Shown: in pieces, positions 31,372 through 41,753 of the stretch
Layout of the letters: each line of letters begins with the position of its first letter
Position numbering within the stretch: the stretch's first letter is position 1
Assembly: GCF_006715165.1 (NCBI RefSeq)
Contig: NZ_VFMS01000001.1
Coordinates: 496,001-560,000 of the forward strand
Direction of reading: 5' to 3'
Length of the DNA: 64,000 nucleotides
Source of the DNA: Arthrobacter sp. SLBN-122
Lineage (GTDB): Bacteria; Actinomycetota; Actinomycetes; Actinomycetales; Micrococcaceae
Translations under genes and position numbers: made by a program
Notes under the pieces: model-generated
Told to the model about the DNA's origin: nothing
Seen by the model: the letters and a program-made list of their open reading frames with translations, nothing else
Databases searched by the model: none

Positions 31372-31411
31372 GCACGGCGCCGCGCGGCGCCTTTTCATAC
31401 TACCCAACGCA

Positions 31412-31443
31412 GCGGGACCGGGCGCGGTTGCGCCCGGTCCCGC
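31412..31443 (-). terminator. Terminator-like hairpin after the aldo/keto reductase gene
   Basis: A perfect 14-bp GC-rich stem (31412-31425 with 31430-31443) with a GGTT loop, 18 bp past the stop. The following minus-strand sequence is only weakly T-rich, so termination efficiency is uncertain. Confidence 0.65.
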
Positions 31444-31461
31444 CACGTAAGAAGTCATCCG

Positions 31462-32502
31462 TCAGGCGTTTTGCTTCCAGAGGTTGATGTCCGACTCCAC
31501 CGCGAATTCGTCGATGGCGGTCAGTTCGTCGTCGGAGAAGCTGAGGTTGTTGATGGCGGACAGGCTGTCCTCCAACTGCCGGACACTTGAGGCGCCGATC
31601 AGGGCGGAGGTAACGGGCGATCCCTTGGGCTGGTCCCTCAGGATCCACGCGATGGCCATTTGGGCCAGGGACTGTCCGCGGCCTTCGGCGATCTTCCGCA
31701 GCCCGCGGACCCGGTCCAGTTTCTCCTCCGTGATGGAGTCCTCCGAGAGGAAGCGGGCCTTGGCTGCCCGTGAGTCGGCGGGGATGCCGTGGAGGTAGCG
31801 GTCCGTGAGCATGCCCTGCGCCAGCGGCGAGAAGGCGATGGATCCGGCCCCCGCCTGGTCCAGCACCTCGTACAGGTTTGGCGAGCCGTCCTCGGTCCAA
31901 CGGTTAAGCATGGAGTAGCTGGGCTGGTGGATCAGCAGCGGCGTCCCCAGTTCCTTGAGGATGCGGGCGGCCTCAAGGGTCTGCTCCGGCGTGTAGGAGG
32001 AGATGCCGGCGTACAGTGCCTTGCCGGAGCGGACGGCGTAGTCCAGGGCGCCCATCGTCTCTTCCATAGGCGTTTCCGGATCAGGCCGGTGGCTGTAGAA
32101 GATGTCCACGTAGTCCAGCCCCATACGCTGCAGCGACTGGTCCAGGCTGGAGATCAGGTACTTGCGGGAGCCCCACTCACCGTAGGGTCCGGGCCACATG
32201 TAGTAGCCGGCCTTGGTGGAGATGACCAGTTCGTCTCGGTAGGGCTTGAAGTCGTCCCGCAGGTGCCGGCCAAAATTGGTCTCGGCGGACCCGTCCGGCG
32301 GGCCGTAGTTGTTTGCAAGGTCGAAGTGGTTGACGCCGAGGTCGAAGGCGCGGCGAAGGATGTCCCGCTGCTCCTCAAAGCGCTTATCGTCGCCGAAGTT
32401 GTGCCACAGGCCCAGGGAGATGGCCGGGAGCTTGAGGCCGCTGCGGCCCACCCGGCGGTAGGGCATGGATTCGTAGCGGTTGTCCGCTGCTGAATAAGTC
32501 AT
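31462..32502 (-). CDS. Aldo/keto reductase (YghZ-like)
   Basis: An NADPH-dependent reductase of 346 residues with the (beta/alpha)8 AKR fold. RVGRSGLKLPAISLGLWHNFGD opens the barrel, followed by FDLANNYGPPDGSAE with the catalytic Asp and Tyr region and the catalytic histidine in VDIFYSHRPDP. The overall pattern matches the YghZ (L-glyceraldehyde 3-phosphate reductase) group, also related to K+-channel beta subunits. The start at 32502 has AGGATGGA at good spacing; an ATG three codons upstream is closer to the ribosome site than usual. Confidence 0.9.
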   Translation of the reverse strand: MTYSAADNRYESMPYRRVGRSGLKLPAISLGLWHNFGDDKRFEEQRDILRRAFDLGVNHFDLANNYGPPDGSAETNFGRHLRDDFKPYRDELVISTKAGYYMWPGPYGEWGSRKYLISSLDQSLQRMGLDYVDIFYSHRPDPETPMEETMGALDYAVRSGKALYAGISSYTPEQTLEAARILKELGTPLLIHQPSYSMLNRWTEDGSPNLYEVLDQAGAGSIAFSPLAQGMLTDRYLHGIPADSRAAKARFLSEDSITEEKLDRVRGLRKIAEGRGQSLAQMAIAWILRDQPKGSPVTSALIGASSVRQLEDSLSAINNLSFSDDELTAIDEFAVESDINLWKQNA

Positions 32503-32563
32503 ACGTTCCATCCTGCCAGTTGTGACGCGCGCTACACATCCGGTGTTAGCGCTCAGCAGAAAA

Positions 32564-32594
32564 GTTACGCCGCGGACCGTGTCCGCGGCGTAAC
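32564..32594 (-). terminator. treZ terminator
   Basis: A perfect 14-bp stem (32564-32577 with 32581-32594) with a 3-nt loop lies 8 bp after the treZ stop. It is followed on the minus strand by TTTT, a good intrinsic terminator for the glgX-treY-treZ operon. Confidence 0.85.
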
Positions 32595-32602
32595 CCTTCG
32601 TT

Positions 32603-34375
32603 TTAGGACTTGAGGATCGCGGCGCTCCAGGGCGCCAGGTCCAGGGATCCGCTGTCCAGGGCGGTTCCTTCGTCCGTGGCCAGCAGGACGCTGCCGGAGG
32701 CTTCGTCCAGCCGGACCTTCGACTCGGAGAAATTCACCAGCACCTCAACGCTCCCCCGCCGGAACCGCAGCCAGCCGGCGTCGTCGTCGAACGACACCTC
32801 CGTCTCGCCAAAGCCGAGCCCTGCCAGTTCCGAATGCTCGCGGCGCAGGGCCGTCAGCGCCCGGTACAGCTCAAGAAGCCGCGCGTGGTCGCCGGTGGAG
32901 GCCTCGGCCCAGTCCAGCTTGGACCGGCGGAAGGTTTCCGGGTCCTGAGGGTCGGGCACGACGGCGGGATCCCACCCCATGCGCTCGAACTCCTTGATGC
33001 GCCCTTCCGCGGTGGCCTTTCCGAGCTCCGGTTCGGGGTGCGAGGTGAAGAACTGCCACGGCGTGGTGGCGCCGTATTCCTCACCCATGAACAGCATGGG
33101 CGTGAACGGGGAGGTCAGCGTGAGGACCGCGGCCACGGCGAGCTGCCCGTAGGACAGGGACTGCGAGAGCCTGTCCCCGATGGCGCGGTTGCCGATCTGG
33201 TCGTGGTTCTGGTTGCAGACCACCAGCGCCGCCGGGTGCGCCAGGGAGCCGTTGATGGGCCGGCCGTGATGGCGCCCACGGAAGCTGGAATAGCTGCCGT
33301 CATGCAGGAACCCGTCCTTCAGCACCTTGGCCAGCACGGCCAGGGACTCGAAGTCCGAGTAGTAGCCAGTGGTCTCACCGCTGACGCTGACGTGCACCGC
33401 GTGGTGGAAGTCATCGCTCCACTGCCCGGCCAGTCCGTACCCGTTGGAGTCCCGGGGATAGATCAGGCGAGGGTTGTTGAGGTCCGATTCCGCAATGAGA
33501 GTCTTCGGCAGCCCGGACTCGGCCGAGATGGCGTCGCCCAAAGCCCCCAGCTCCTCCAGGATGTGCACCGCGCGTTCATCCTTCAGCGCGTGCACCGCGT
33601 CCAGGCGGAGCCCGTCCACGTGGTAGTCGCGCAGCCAGAGAGCGGCGTTGTCCAGGATGTATTCGCGGACCACGTCCGAGCCGGGGCCGTCCAGGTTCAC
33701 GGAGTCGCCCCAGGTGTTGGCGTCCCCCTGCTTCATGTAGGGGCCGAACTTGGGCAGGTAGTTCCCGCTGGGGCCCAGGTGGTTGTACACCACGTCCTGG
33801 ATGACGCCCAGCCCTGCGGCGTGGGCGGCATCAACGAAACGCTGGTACGCCGCCGGGCCGCCGTAGCCTTCGTGCACCGTGTACCACTGGACACCGTCGT
33901 AGCCCCAGTTGTGCGTGCCGTTGAAGCCGTTGACGGGCAGCAGCTCCACGAAGTCGATGCCCAGGTCCGCCAGGTAGCCCAGCTTCTCCACCGCCGCGTC
34001 CAGGGTTCCTTCGGGGGTGAAGGTGCCCACGTGGAGTTCGTAGATCACGCCACCCTGCAGGTCCTTGCCGCGCCAGCCCGAATCCTGCCATGCATAGGCT
34101 GCGGGATCGTACGTCCTGGACTGCTCATGCACGCCGGCGGGGAGTCGCCGGGACCTGGGATCCGGAATGGGGGTGGTGTCCCCGTCCAGCAGGTAGCCGT
34201 AGTCCACGTCACCGTCCGCAGGAGCGTCGGGGGCGGTCCACCAGCCTTCTGCTCCCGGCTCCGTGTCCTTCTTCTCTACCATCGGGTACTGCCGGCCGTC
34301 GGCCTGCAAAACCACCGATGAAGCGTCCGGTGCCCAGACGTCGAAGCGTTCGGGTCCAACGTTGACCAGGGTCAT
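32603..34375 (-). CDS. treZ: Malto-oligosyltrehalose trehalohydrolase
   Basis: A GH13 enzyme of 590 residues that releases trehalose from maltooligosyl-trehalose made by TreY. An N-terminal CBM48-like domain ([14 protein letters not shown]) is followed by the barrel with [16 protein letters not shown], the VVYNHLGP motif and the catalytic aspartate in [11 protein letters not shown]. It starts with ATGA overlapping the treY stop and is the last gene of the operon, followed by a terminator. Confidence 0.95.
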   Translation of the reverse strand: MTLVNVGPERFDVWAPDASSVVLQADGRQYPMVEKKDTEPGAEGWWTAPDAPADGDVDYGYLLDGDTTPIPDPRSRRLPAGVHEQSRTYDPAAYAWQDSGWRGKDLQGGVIYELHVGTFTPEGTLDAAVEKLGYLADLGIDFVELLPVNGFNGTHNWGYDGVQWYTVHEGYGGPAAYQRFVDAAHAAGLGVIQDVVYNHLGPSGNYLPKFGPYMKQGDANTWGDSVNLDGPGSDVVREYILDNAALWLRDYHVDGLRLDAVHALKDERAVHILEELGALGDAISAESGLPKTLIAESDLNNPRLIYPRDSNGYGLAGQWSDDFHHAVHVSVSGETTGYYSDFESLAVLAKVLKDGFLHDGSYSSFRGRHHGRPINGSLAHPAALVVCNQNHDQIGNRAIGDRLSQSLSYGQLAVAAVLTLTSPFTPMLFMGEEYGATTPWQFFTSHPEPELGKATAEGRIKEFERMGWDPAVVPDPQDPETFRRSKLDWAEASTGDHARLLELYRALTALRREHSELAGLGFGETEVSFDDDAGWLRFRRGSVEVLVNFSESKVRLDEASGSVLLATDEGTALDSGSLDLAPWSAAILKS

Positions 34376-36699
34376 GCCTTTTCTCCATCCGCGGGTACCA
34401 GCAGGGCCACCGGGTAGGTACCCAGGACCTCTGCCACCGAAACCGGGCCAGGTCCGTAGCTGGCCCCCGTGAGTTCGTCCCGCATCGTGGTGGAAAGCTC
34501 GACGGCGGTGTCCCGCCACCCGCCCCCGGCCTCCAGTCCGGCGGGGAGCCGGGTGGCCAGCGTGAGGGCGCCGGAGGAGGTGTCGCTTCCCCGGCTGAAG
34601 GCAAGCAGGTGTCCGGCGGCTACACCGGCGGCTGCGACGGGCGTGTACCCCTGGAACAGCTCCGGCCGGTCCCGGCGCAGGCGGAGGGCCCGCGAGGTGA
34701 CCAAAAGCTTGCTGGCCTCGGTGCCCGCGTCAGGCAACGTGCCGGCGTCGAGCTTTGCCAGCTCCGCCTGCCGGGCGCCAAAGTCCACGGGACGGCGGTT
34801 GTCCGGGTCGGTCAGCGAGCGTTCCCAGAACTCGCTGCCCTGGTACACGTCCGGCACGCCGGGCATGGTCAGCTGGACCAGCTTGGCCGACACGGAGTTT
34901 GCAGCGGAGTAGGCGTCGATGCGGGTCACGAAGTCCGCCACCACCTTGGCAACCTTGTCGTTGTCGAAGACCGCATCCACCGCGGCTTGTACTGACGCCT
35001 CGAATTCCTCGTTGGGGTCAGTCCACTTGGTGGAGTTGCCGGCTTCCCGGGCCGCCTTTTCGGCATAGCCCTGCAGCCGTTCCCGGCTGGCCGGCCAGGC
35101 GCCGATGATTGCCTGCCACAGCAGGTTCTCGTACGGGCCGTCAGGGATCGGCGCCAGCCCCCGGAGCGTCTCCAGCGTTTCCGCCCACTCCTGCGGCAGT
35201 TCGGCGATGACCGAAATCCGGGCCCGGGCATCCTCGCTGCGCTTGGTGTCGTGGGTGGACAGGGTGGTCATGGACAGCGGCAGGTCCTGCTGGCGCCGCT
35301 GCATCCGCCGGTGGAATTCCTCCGGCGCCACGGCGAACTCAGTGGGTTCGGCCCCCACCTCGGTCAGGGTGCCCAGCCGGGTGTAGCGGTAGAACGCCGT
35401 GTCCTCCACGCCTTTGGCCATGACCATGCCGGAGGTCTGCTGGAACCGGATGGCAATCGGATTGGCAGGATCCAGGAGCAGCGGAAGGAGGGTTCCCACC
35501 GCCACGTCCAGGTCCGGCCGGTGCGCGGCAGCTGACTCGCAGGCTTCCTTGAGGACGTCGGCGCCCACCGGCAGGTAGGACCGGTACACCGGGAAGGACG
35601 CGATGATCTCGGCGATCGCATCGGCCGCTTGGTCCAGCTCAAGCCCGTAAGACTCTGGAACCAGCCGGGCCAGGCGCAGCACCTCAGAGCGCAGGATGCC
35701 GTCGGCGATCATGCGCTTGGTCCCGCGGATCATCTCTGCATAGTCAGCCGGCTCCGAGGAACCGCGCAGCCTGGCATCCAGTGCGTCCAGTGCCTGCTGC
35801 CCTGCCGGGTCCACGAAGACCCGGTCCACGTCCGCCAGGGCGTCGTATCCGGTGGTGCCTTCGCACGCGAACTCCTGCGGGAGCACTTCCCCGGGTTCAA
35901 GGATCTTCTCCACCAGGACATATGCCCCGCCGCTGAGGTCCTTGAGCCAGCGAAGGTAGCCTGCGGGATCGGCCAGGCCGTCCGGGTGGTCCACGCGGAG
36001 CCCGTCCACCAGGCCCTCCGTGAACCAGCTGCCCACCTCGGCATGGGCCTCTTCGAACACGGACGGCACCTCAACGCGGATGCCCGCGAGCGTGGTGACA
36101 GCAAAGAAGCGCCGGTAGTTCAGCTCGGCGTCGGCACGGCGCCAGTCCATCAGCTGGTAATGCTGGCGGCTGTGCACCTCCTGCGGGGAGTCACCCTCGC
36201 TGTACGTGCCCTCGGCCAGGGGGAACCGGTGGTCGTAGTAGCGGAGTTCGCCGTCCTTGACCTCCAGCTTGTCCAGGTCCTCGTCTGAGCCCAGCATGGG
36301 CAGCCGGACCTTTCCGCCGCCCAGGTCCCAGTCGACGTCGAACGCTTCGGCGTAGGGTGAGCCGCGGCCTTCCTTGAGGAGGGACCACCACCACGGGTTC
36401 TGCGGCGGGGATGCCACGCCCACATGGTTGGGCACGATGTCCACCAGGACACCCATGCCGTGCTCGCGGGCCGCCCTGGAAAGGGCCAGCAGGCCTTCCG
36501 CGCCGCCGCGGTCCGGGTCCACCGCGGAGGGGTCGGTCACGTCATAGCCGTGGTCCGAGCCCTTCTCCGCGGTGAGGATGGGCGACAGGTACACCCAGTC
36601 CACGCCGAGATCCTTCAGGTACGGGACCTGTTCGGCGGCGTCGAACAGGGTGAAGCTGCTGCGGATCTGGAAACGGTAGGTGGAGACCGGGGTCCTCAT
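34372..36699 (-). CDS. treY: Maltooligosyl trehalose synthase
   Basis: A GH13 enzyme of 775 residues that rearranges the reducing-end alpha-1,4 bond of maltodextrin to the alpha-1,1 bond of trehalose. [21 protein letters not shown] is the classic N-terminus. Catalytic features include [26 protein letters not shown] and [15 protein letters not shown]. It overlaps both glgX and treZ by four bases, indicating coupled translation. Confidence 0.96.
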   Translation of the reverse strand: MRTPVSTYRFQIRSSFTLFDAAEQVPYLKDLGVDWVYLSPILTAEKGSDHGYDVTDPSAVDPDRGGAEGLLALSRAAREHGMGVLVDIVPNHVGVASPPQNPWWWSLLKEGRGSPYAEAFDVDWDLGGGKVRLPMLGSDEDLDKLEVKDGELRYYDHRFPLAEGTYSEGDSPQEVHSRQHYQLMDWRRADAELNYRRFFAVTTLAGIRVEVPSVFEEAHAEVGSWFTEGLVDGLRVDHPDGLADPAGYLRWLKDLSGGAYVLVEKILEPGEVLPQEFACEGTTGYDALADVDRVFVDPAGQQALDALDARLRGSSEPADYAEMIRGTKRMIADGILRSEVLRLARLVPESYGLELDQAADAIAEIIASFPVYRSYLPVGADVLKEACESAAAHRPDLDVAVGTLLPLLLDPANPIAIRFQQTSGMVMAKGVEDTAFYRYTRLGTLTEVGAEPTEFAVAPEEFHRRMQRRQQDLPLSMTTLSTHDTKRSEDARARISVIAELPQEWAETLETLRGLAPIPDGPYENLLWQAIIGAWPASRERLQGYAEKAAREAGNSTKWTDPNEEFEASVQAAVDAVFDNDKVAKVVADFVTRIDAYSAANSVSAKLVQLTMPGVPDVYQGSEFWERSLTDPDNRRPVDFGARQAELAKLDAGTLPDAGTEASKLLVTSRALRLRRDRPELFQGYTPVAAAGVAAGHLLAFSRGSDTSSGALTLATRLPAGLEAGGGWRDTAVELSTTMRDELTGASYGPGPVSVAEVLGTYPVALLVPADGEKA

Positions 36700-38936
36700 G
36701 CCTTCGTTGCCTTTGCCTCGCTTGCTTCCGCTGCCTTGGTCTGGGCCTCCACCATTTCCTCCTGGGCTTCCTCATGTTCGGCCATGGACGCCAGGGATGC
36801 GGCTGCCGACGTGTCCACTTCTTCCTCGGGGCCGGAGTAGGCGCGCAGCACCACCATCGACTTCGCTTCCAGCGTCAGTGTCGCCTTCGCCTTGAGGGGC
36901 TCGTAGGCATCGGCCTGCTTGGCCGTATCAATCAGCACCTCCCAGTACTGCGAGTACTCATCGGAGGGCAGGCAGAAGTCCACAACGTCGTCGTGGGCGT
37001 TGAACGCCATGATGAAGCTGTCGTCGGTGATGCGCCGGCCGCGGGAATCCTGTTCCTGGATGCCGTCGCCGTTGTAGAACACGCCGATGGTCCGGCCGAA
37101 GCCGCTCCCCCAGTCCTCGGGCAGCATTTCGGTGCCATCGGTCTTCAGCCAGACGATGTCCGGCAGCTTCTCGCCTTCGCCGCGGCGTACTGGGCGGCCG
37201 TCGAAGAAGCGGCTGCGGCGGAACGTGGGGTGGTCGTGGCGGAGCTTATTGACGAAGGCGGTGAACTCCACCAGCGGCTGGTCCATGGCTTCCCAGTGGA
37301 TCCAGCTGAGCTCGGAGTCCTGGCAGTAGGTGTTGTTGTTGCCCTGCTGGGTGCGGCCGAGTTCGTCGCCGTGCAGCAGCATCGGCACACCCTGCGAGAG
37401 CAGCAGGGTGGCGATGAAGTTGCGCTGCTGGCGGGCGCGCAGGGTAAGGACCTTGTCGTCGTCCGTGTCGCCTTCAACGCCGCAGTTCCAGGACCGGTTG
37501 TGCGATTCGCCGTCGTTGTTGCCTTCGCCGTTGGCCTCGTTGTGCTTCTCGTTGTAGGAGACCAGGTCCCGCATGGTGAAACCGTCGTGCGCGGTGACGA
37601 AGTTGATCGAGGCCACCGGCCGGCGGGCGGAGCTTTCGTACAGGTCGGCGGAGCCGGTCAGCCGGGACGCGAACTCGCCCAGGGTGGACGGCTCGCCACG
37701 CCAGAAGTCGCGGACGGTGTCGCGGTACTTGCCGTTCCATTCGGTCCACTGCGGCGGGAAGTTGCCCACCTGGTAGCCGCCGGGGCCAACGTCCCACGGT
37801 TCTGCGATCAGCTTGACCTGGGAGACTACGGGGTCCTGCTGGATGAGTTCGAAGAAGGTGGAGAGCTTGTCCACGTCATAGAACTCGCGGGCCAGGGTGG
37901 AGGCGAGGTCGAAACGGAAGCCGTCCACGTGCATCTCGGTGACCCAGTAGCGCAGGGAGTCCATGAGCAGCTGCAGGGAGTGCGGGTGGCGCACGTTCAG
38001 CGAGTTGCCGGTGCCGGTGTAGTCCATGTAGTGCTTGAGGTCGTTGTCCACCAGGCGGTAGTAGGCCTGGTTGTCGATGCCCTTGAAGGACAGCGTGGGG
38101 CCCAGGTGGTTGCCTTCGGCGGTGTGGTTGTAGACGACGTCGAGGATCACTTCGATGCCGGCGCGGTGCAGGTCGCGGACCATGGCCTTGAATTCCTGGA
38201 CCTGGTGCCCGACGTCACCGGTGGAGCTGTAGGTGTTCTGCGGGGCGAAGAAGCCGATGGTGTTGTAGCCCCAGTAGTTGTTCAGCCCCTTCTCCACCAG
38301 GGTGCCGTCGTTGACGAACTGGTGGACCGGCATGAGCTCGATGGCGGTGACGCCGAGCTTTTTCATGTGGTCGATGACCGCGGGGTGGGCCACGCCGGCA
38401 TAGGTGCCGCGCTGTTCTTCGGGGATCTCCGGGTGCAGTTCGGTGAGGCCCTTGACGTGGGCTTCGTAGATTACCGACTGGTGGTACGGGATCTTCAGCT
38501 GGCGGTCGCCGTCCCATTCGAAGAAGGGGTTGATGACCACGCCGTGCATGGTGTGCGGGGCAGAATCGGCGTCGTTTCGGGAATCAGGGTCGCCGAATTC
38601 GTAGGAGAAGAGGGCGGGATCCCAGTCGATCTGGCCCTGGATGGCCTTGGCATAGGGGTCCATCAGCAGCTTGTTCGGGTTGAAGCGGTTGCCGCTGGCG
38701 GGATCGTAGGGGCCGTGCACCCGGTAGCCGTACTTCTGGCCGGGCTGGATGTGCGGCAGGTAGCAGTGCCACACGTAGCCGTCCACCTCGGTCAGTTCGA
38801 TCCGGGTTTCGGTCAGGTCATCGGACAGGAGGCAGAGTTCCACCCGCTCGGCCCGTTCGCTGAACAGGGCGAAATTGGTGCCGGTGCCGTCAAAGGTAGC
38901 TCCCAGCGGGTAGGCATTTCCAGGCCAGACTTCCAT
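36696..38936 (-). CDS. glgX: Glycogen debranching enzyme GlgX/TreX
   Basis: A GH13 isoamylase-type enzyme of 746 residues that removes alpha-1,6 branches from glycogen and so supplies linear maltodextrin to TreY. A CBM48 domain lies at the N-terminus ([24 protein letters not shown]); the barrel has [10 protein letters not shown], the nucleophile region [11 protein letters not shown] and the acid/base in LIAEPWDVG. The start at 38936 follows GAGGAG; the in-frame ATG four codons upstream contains that ribosome site, so it is unlikely. The C-terminus has an Ala/Glu-rich tail of ~35 residues not typical of the core family. Confidence 0.95.
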   Translation of the reverse strand: MEVWPGNAYPLGATFDGTGTNFALFSERAERVELCLLSDDLTETRIELTEVDGYVWHCYLPHIQPGQKYGYRVHGPYDPASGNRFNPNKLLMDPYAKAIQGQIDWDPALFSYEFGDPDSRNDADSAPHTMHGVVINPFFEWDGDRQLKIPYHQSVIYEAHVKGLTELHPEIPEEQRGTYAGVAHPAVIDHMKKLGVTAIELMPVHQFVNDGTLVEKGLNNYWGYNTIGFFAPQNTYSSTGDVGHQVQEFKAMVRDLHRAGIEVILDVVYNHTAEGNHLGPTLSFKGIDNQAYYRLVDNDLKHYMDYTGTGNSLNVRHPHSLQLLMDSLRYWVTEMHVDGFRFDLASTLAREFYDVDKLSTFFELIQQDPVVSQVKLIAEPWDVGPGGYQVGNFPPQWTEWNGKYRDTVRDFWRGEPSTLGEFASRLTGSADLYESSARRPVASINFVTAHDGFTMRDLVSYNEKHNEANGEGNNDGESHNRSWNCGVEGDTDDDKVLTLRARQQRNFIATLLLSQGVPMLLHGDELGRTQQGNNNTYCQDSELSWIHWEAMDQPLVEFTAFVNKLRHDHPTFRRSRFFDGRPVRRGEGEKLPDIVWLKTDGTEMLPEDWGSGFGRTIGVFYNGDGIQEQDSRGRRITDDSFIMAFNAHDDVVDFCLPSDEYSQYWEVLIDTAKQADAYEPLKAKATLTLEAKSMVVLRAYSGPEEEVDTSAAASLASMAEHEEAQEEMVEAQTKAAEASEAKATKA

Positions 38937-38956
38937 CGTGCTCCTCATTTTGTGGT

Positions 38957-38990
38957 CAGCAGCGAGGGCATCGGAACGCCCCTGCTGCTG
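38957..38990 (-). terminator. Possible nnrD terminator / glgX leader hairpin
   Basis: A 13-bp imperfect stem (38957-38969 with 38978-38990) lies 15 bp past the nnrD stop and 21 bp before the glgX start. No strong T-run follows, so it may be a weak terminator or a leader structure. Confidence 0.45.
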
Positions 38991-39004
38991 GTGCGAACTA
39001 ATGC

Positions 39005-40588
39005 CTACCGTAGTGGCTGGCTGTGACTATTACGTTTCCAGGCTCCATGTTTACTAAGCATGCTGACTTTACCCCAAATTTCCGGTATGGCATTCGCCAC
39101 CCCGCCGGCGGTGATCGGGCCGCCTGACACCGCCTCCGACGCCGTACGCCCCGCGCGGCCGTGCAGGGCGGCCCCAAGTGCGGCGATGGCGGCCCACCGC
39201 CCGTCCGCCGCGATGCCCGCCGCACTGAAGGGTCCGACGTCGGGCCCTGCCTGGGCAAGCAGCGCACCGATGACGCCGGCAAGGACGTCACCGCTGCCGG
39301 CAGTTGCGAGCCAGGGCGTACCGTCTGCCTGGCTGAAGGCGTCGCCCGAGGGCGCGGCCACGAGCGTGCTGGCGCCCTTGAGCAGGACGGTGGCTCCCGT
39401 GCGGCCCGCAGCTTGGCGGACGGCCGTGAGCGTCCCCGCCTCCACCGCATCGCGGTCCTCGCCGCCGCCCAGTCGCTGGAACAGCGATGCCAGCTCCCCC
39501 GCGTGCGGTGTCAGCACCACGTGCGGGGCGAGGGTTTCGGGAAGTGCGGGCAGCGCGCCGGCGTCCGCAACGACGGGAAGGCCGGACGTGATGGCGTCAC
39601 GCGCGCGGGCCAGCTGGTCGTGGTCCTGTGGGCCCATGCCGGAGCCCACCAGCCACGCCTGCACGCGGTTGTCGGCCACCGTCCCGGTGCTGCACACCAC
39701 CTCCGGGCAGGACTGCCGCACCAGGTCTGCCACCGACGGCGGACCCAGGTACCGCACCATGCCCACTCCTGCGGCAAGGGCGCCCCGGCACGCCAGGACG
39801 GCGGCTCCCGGGTAGTCCTCGGAGCCAGCCACCACGCCCAACACGCCGCGGGAATACTTCTGCGCGCGCCGGGCGGGCTGCGGCAGGAGGCGGGCCATGT
39901 CGGCGTCCTCAAGCCGGCGCAGGGAGGGCTGCGGCAGGTGCTCCTCAATTCCGATCGGCACCACCGAGACGCGTCCCGAGTAGTCAGCGGCGGGGTCCGC
40001 CAGCAGGCCGGCCTTCGCTCCCCCGAAAGTCACGGTCAGGTCAGCGGGCAGGACAGGAAGATGGGCCTCGCCGGTATCGGCATCCACGCCGCTGGGAAGG
40101 TCGCAGGCCACTACGAAGCCGCGCCTCTTTCCGCCACTGATTGCCTGGACCAGGTCCGCGGCACTTCCGCGCAGCCCGCCCTTGGCACCGGTCCCCAGCA
40201 CGGCGTCAATGACGACGTCGGCCGCTGCGGCTTCCCCCGCAACTTCCGGAAGTGCCGAATCTTTGAGCCGGTGCACCTGGCCGCCCGCGCGCTCAAAGGC
40301 CACCAGACCAGCCGGATGGGCCGCATCCCCGGTGAGTACCGCCGTCGTACGCATGCCGCGGGAGGCCAGGAAGGCGCCGGCGTAAAGGCCGTCGCCGCCG
40401 TTGTTGCCCTTGCCGGCCAGCACCACCACGCGGGCGCCGTTCAGGCGGCGGCCCCGGGACGTGAGTTCGCGGACGACCGCGTTGGCCAGGCCGTGCGCGG
40501 CGCGCTGCATGAGCACGTCCCCGAGGCCGGCGGCCAGGAGGGGTTCCTCGGCTGCCCGGACCTGGGTTCCGGTGTAGGCACTGATCAT
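39005..40588 (-). CDS. nnr: Bifunctional NAD(P)HX epimerase/dehydratase
   Basis: Repairs hydrated NADH and NADPH. The 527-residue protein has the YjeF N-terminal epimerase domain (VVVLAGKGNNGGDGLYAGAFL, CDLPSGVDADTG) and a ribokinase-like C-terminal dehydratase domain (YSRGVLGVVAGSEDYPGAAVLA, TPHAGELASLF, TAGSGDVLAGVIGALLAQ). It starts 15 bp after the acpS stop, so both are probably co-transcribed. The C-terminus (about 45 residues after the core) is longer than usual. Confidence 0.94.
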   Translation of the reverse strand: MISAYTGTQVRAAEEPLLAAGLGDVLMQRAAHGLANAVVRELTSRGRRLNGARVVVLAGKGNNGGDGLYAGAFLASRGMRTTAVLTGDAAHPAGLVAFERAGGQVHRLKDSALPEVAGEAAAADVVIDAVLGTGAKGGLRGSAADLVQAISGGKRRGFVVACDLPSGVDADTGEAHLPVLPADLTVTFGGAKAGLLADPAADYSGRVSVVPIGIEEHLPQPSLRRLEDADMARLLPQPARRAQKYSRGVLGVVAGSEDYPGAAVLACRGALAAGVGMVRYLGPPSVADLVRQSCPEVVCSTGTVADNRVQAWLVGSGMGPQDHDQLARARDAITSGLPVVADAGALPALPETLAPHVVLTPHAGELASLFQRLGGGEDRDAVEAGTLTAVRQAAGRTGATVLLKGASTLVAAPSGDAFSQADGTPWLATAGSGDVLAGVIGALLAQAGPDVGPFSAAGIAADGRWAAIAALGAALHGRAGRTASEAVSGGPITAGGVANAIPEIWGKVSMLSKHGAWKRNSHSQPLR

Positions 40589-40603
40589 GCGGCGGCCGCC
40601 GGG

Positions 40604-40951
40604 TCAGCCTTCGGCCAGGACCGTGGCCGTGGCGATGCCGCCGTCGTGGCTGATGGAGAGGTGCCAGCGCTTGACGCCCTTGGCCTCGGCAACCGCCAGG
40701 ACGGTCCCCTTGACCTGGACGGTGGGTCCGTTGTGGTCAAGGCCGATCCAGCAGTCCTGCCAGTTCATGCCGGCAGGGGCACCCAGGACCTTGGCCACGG
40801 CTTCCTTCGCGGCGAACCGGGCTGCCAGGGAGCGGGTGTTCAGTTCCCGCTCCGCCGGGACGAACAGGCGGTCCCTCAGGCCCGGTGTCCGTTCCAGCTG
40901 GCGGCCGAACCGCTCGATGTCTACTACGTCTACCCCAATGCCAACGATCAT
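40604..40951 (-). CDS. acpS: Holo-[acyl-carrier-protein] synthase
   Basis: Transfers phosphopantetheine from CoA to acyl carrier protein. The 115-residue protein begins [15 protein letters not shown] with the metal-binding aspartate, has [12 protein letters not shown] with the catalytic glutamate and lysine, and ends with the [16 protein letters not shown] segment. An ATG at 40960 three codons upstream is an alternative start; neither has a strong ribosome site. Confidence 0.94.
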   Translation of the reverse strand: MIVGIGVDVVDIERFGRQLERTPGLRDRLFVPAERELNTRSLAARFAAKEAVAKVLGAPAGMNWQDCWIGLDHNGPTVQVKGTVLAVAEAKGVKRWHLSISHDGGIATATVLAEG

Positions 40952-41183
40952 GCGGTTCATTCTACGGGGGTGGTCCTGGCGGCAAGCGGGCGCACGCCGC
41001 CGGCCCCCATTGTCCGCCATCAGCGCAAAAGCGTGACTTTTGGGCTGACAACGTAAAGTGCACGCCGGAACCCCGGGGTCTGCTCAGCCGAGGAGTGCCG
41101 AAAGTTACGCAAACCCGTTCGGCCGTTGCCTCGGCCACCGGGCAACTGCTGTACGTTTTTCCATTCGCTGTAGACAATGCCCT

Positions 41184-41696
41184 ATGGACGCCACAAAAGA
41201 CTCTCAGCCGCCACGAAAAAGAAGACCATGGCTAAGGGCGCCGAAAGGAACCCTGATCACCCTGGCTGTGATCGCGGCTGCACTACTGCTGTTCCAGGCG
41301 TCGTACCTGCTGGGAACGGCCCGGATGGTGTCCCTCGCCGACAGGCTCAGGCCGCTGGAAGGGTGGAAACCGGATGGTGAAAACGTCAGCGGCGGCATCT
41401 TCTGCACCGGCATCGATGTTCCCTGTGACAGCATGTGGCGCCAGTACCGGACGGAGCAGCCTGTGACTCCAGACGACGTCCGCAGACTAAGCGTGGCAGC
41501 GGGGCTGGACGGGAAGGTGGAGGGAGACTGCCAAAGCTCCCCGCTCCCGGCGAACGTCTCGTCGCTGTATACAGCTTGCCGGGCAAGCAGTGTGCTGGAT
41601 GGCTATGACATTGAAGTTCAGGTGCTGAAACATGCGGAAAAGGATCCGGAGCGGATCATCCAGTTCGAGCTGAGCAGCATCAAAAACCGTAGGTAG
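41184..41696 (+). CDS. Membrane-anchored extracytoplasmic protein, unknown function
   Basis: A protein of 170 residues with a basic N-terminus, one hydrophobic helix near residues 24-47 (LITLAVIAAALLLFQASYLLG) and a soluble domain outside. Four cysteines in that domain (FCTGIDVPCDS, GDCQSS and YTACRAS) could form two disulfides, consistent with an extracytoplasmic location. I do not recognise the family. It is divergent from acpS, about 230 bp away, and ends at a shared terminator with glmS. Confidence 0.75.
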   Translation: MDATKDSQPPRKRRPWLRAPKGTLITLAVIAAALLLFQASYLLGTARMVSLADRLRPLEGWKPDGENVSGGIFCTGIDVPCDSMWRQYRTEQPVTPDDVRRLSVAAGLDGKVEGDCQSSPLPANVSSLYTACRASSVLDGYDIEVQVLKHAEKDPERIIQFELSSIKNRR

Positions 41697-41699
41697 AAC

Positions 41700-41733
41700 G
41701 GAAGCCCCAGGCCGTAAAGGGCCTGGGGCTTCC
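41700..41733. terminator. Bidirectional terminator facing glmS
   Basis: A perfect 14-bp stem (41700-41713 with 41720-41733) and 6-nt loop between two convergent gene ends. There is only a weak T-run on each side. Confidence 0.75.
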
Positions 41734-41753
41734 GCTGTCTTGAACGAGACCGA

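Noticed and set aside
36774..39026. A 750-codon open frame antisense to glgX
   Set aside because: It is the complement of a strongly conserved GH13 gene, and its translation has no family features. Long antisense frames are a by-product of high GC.
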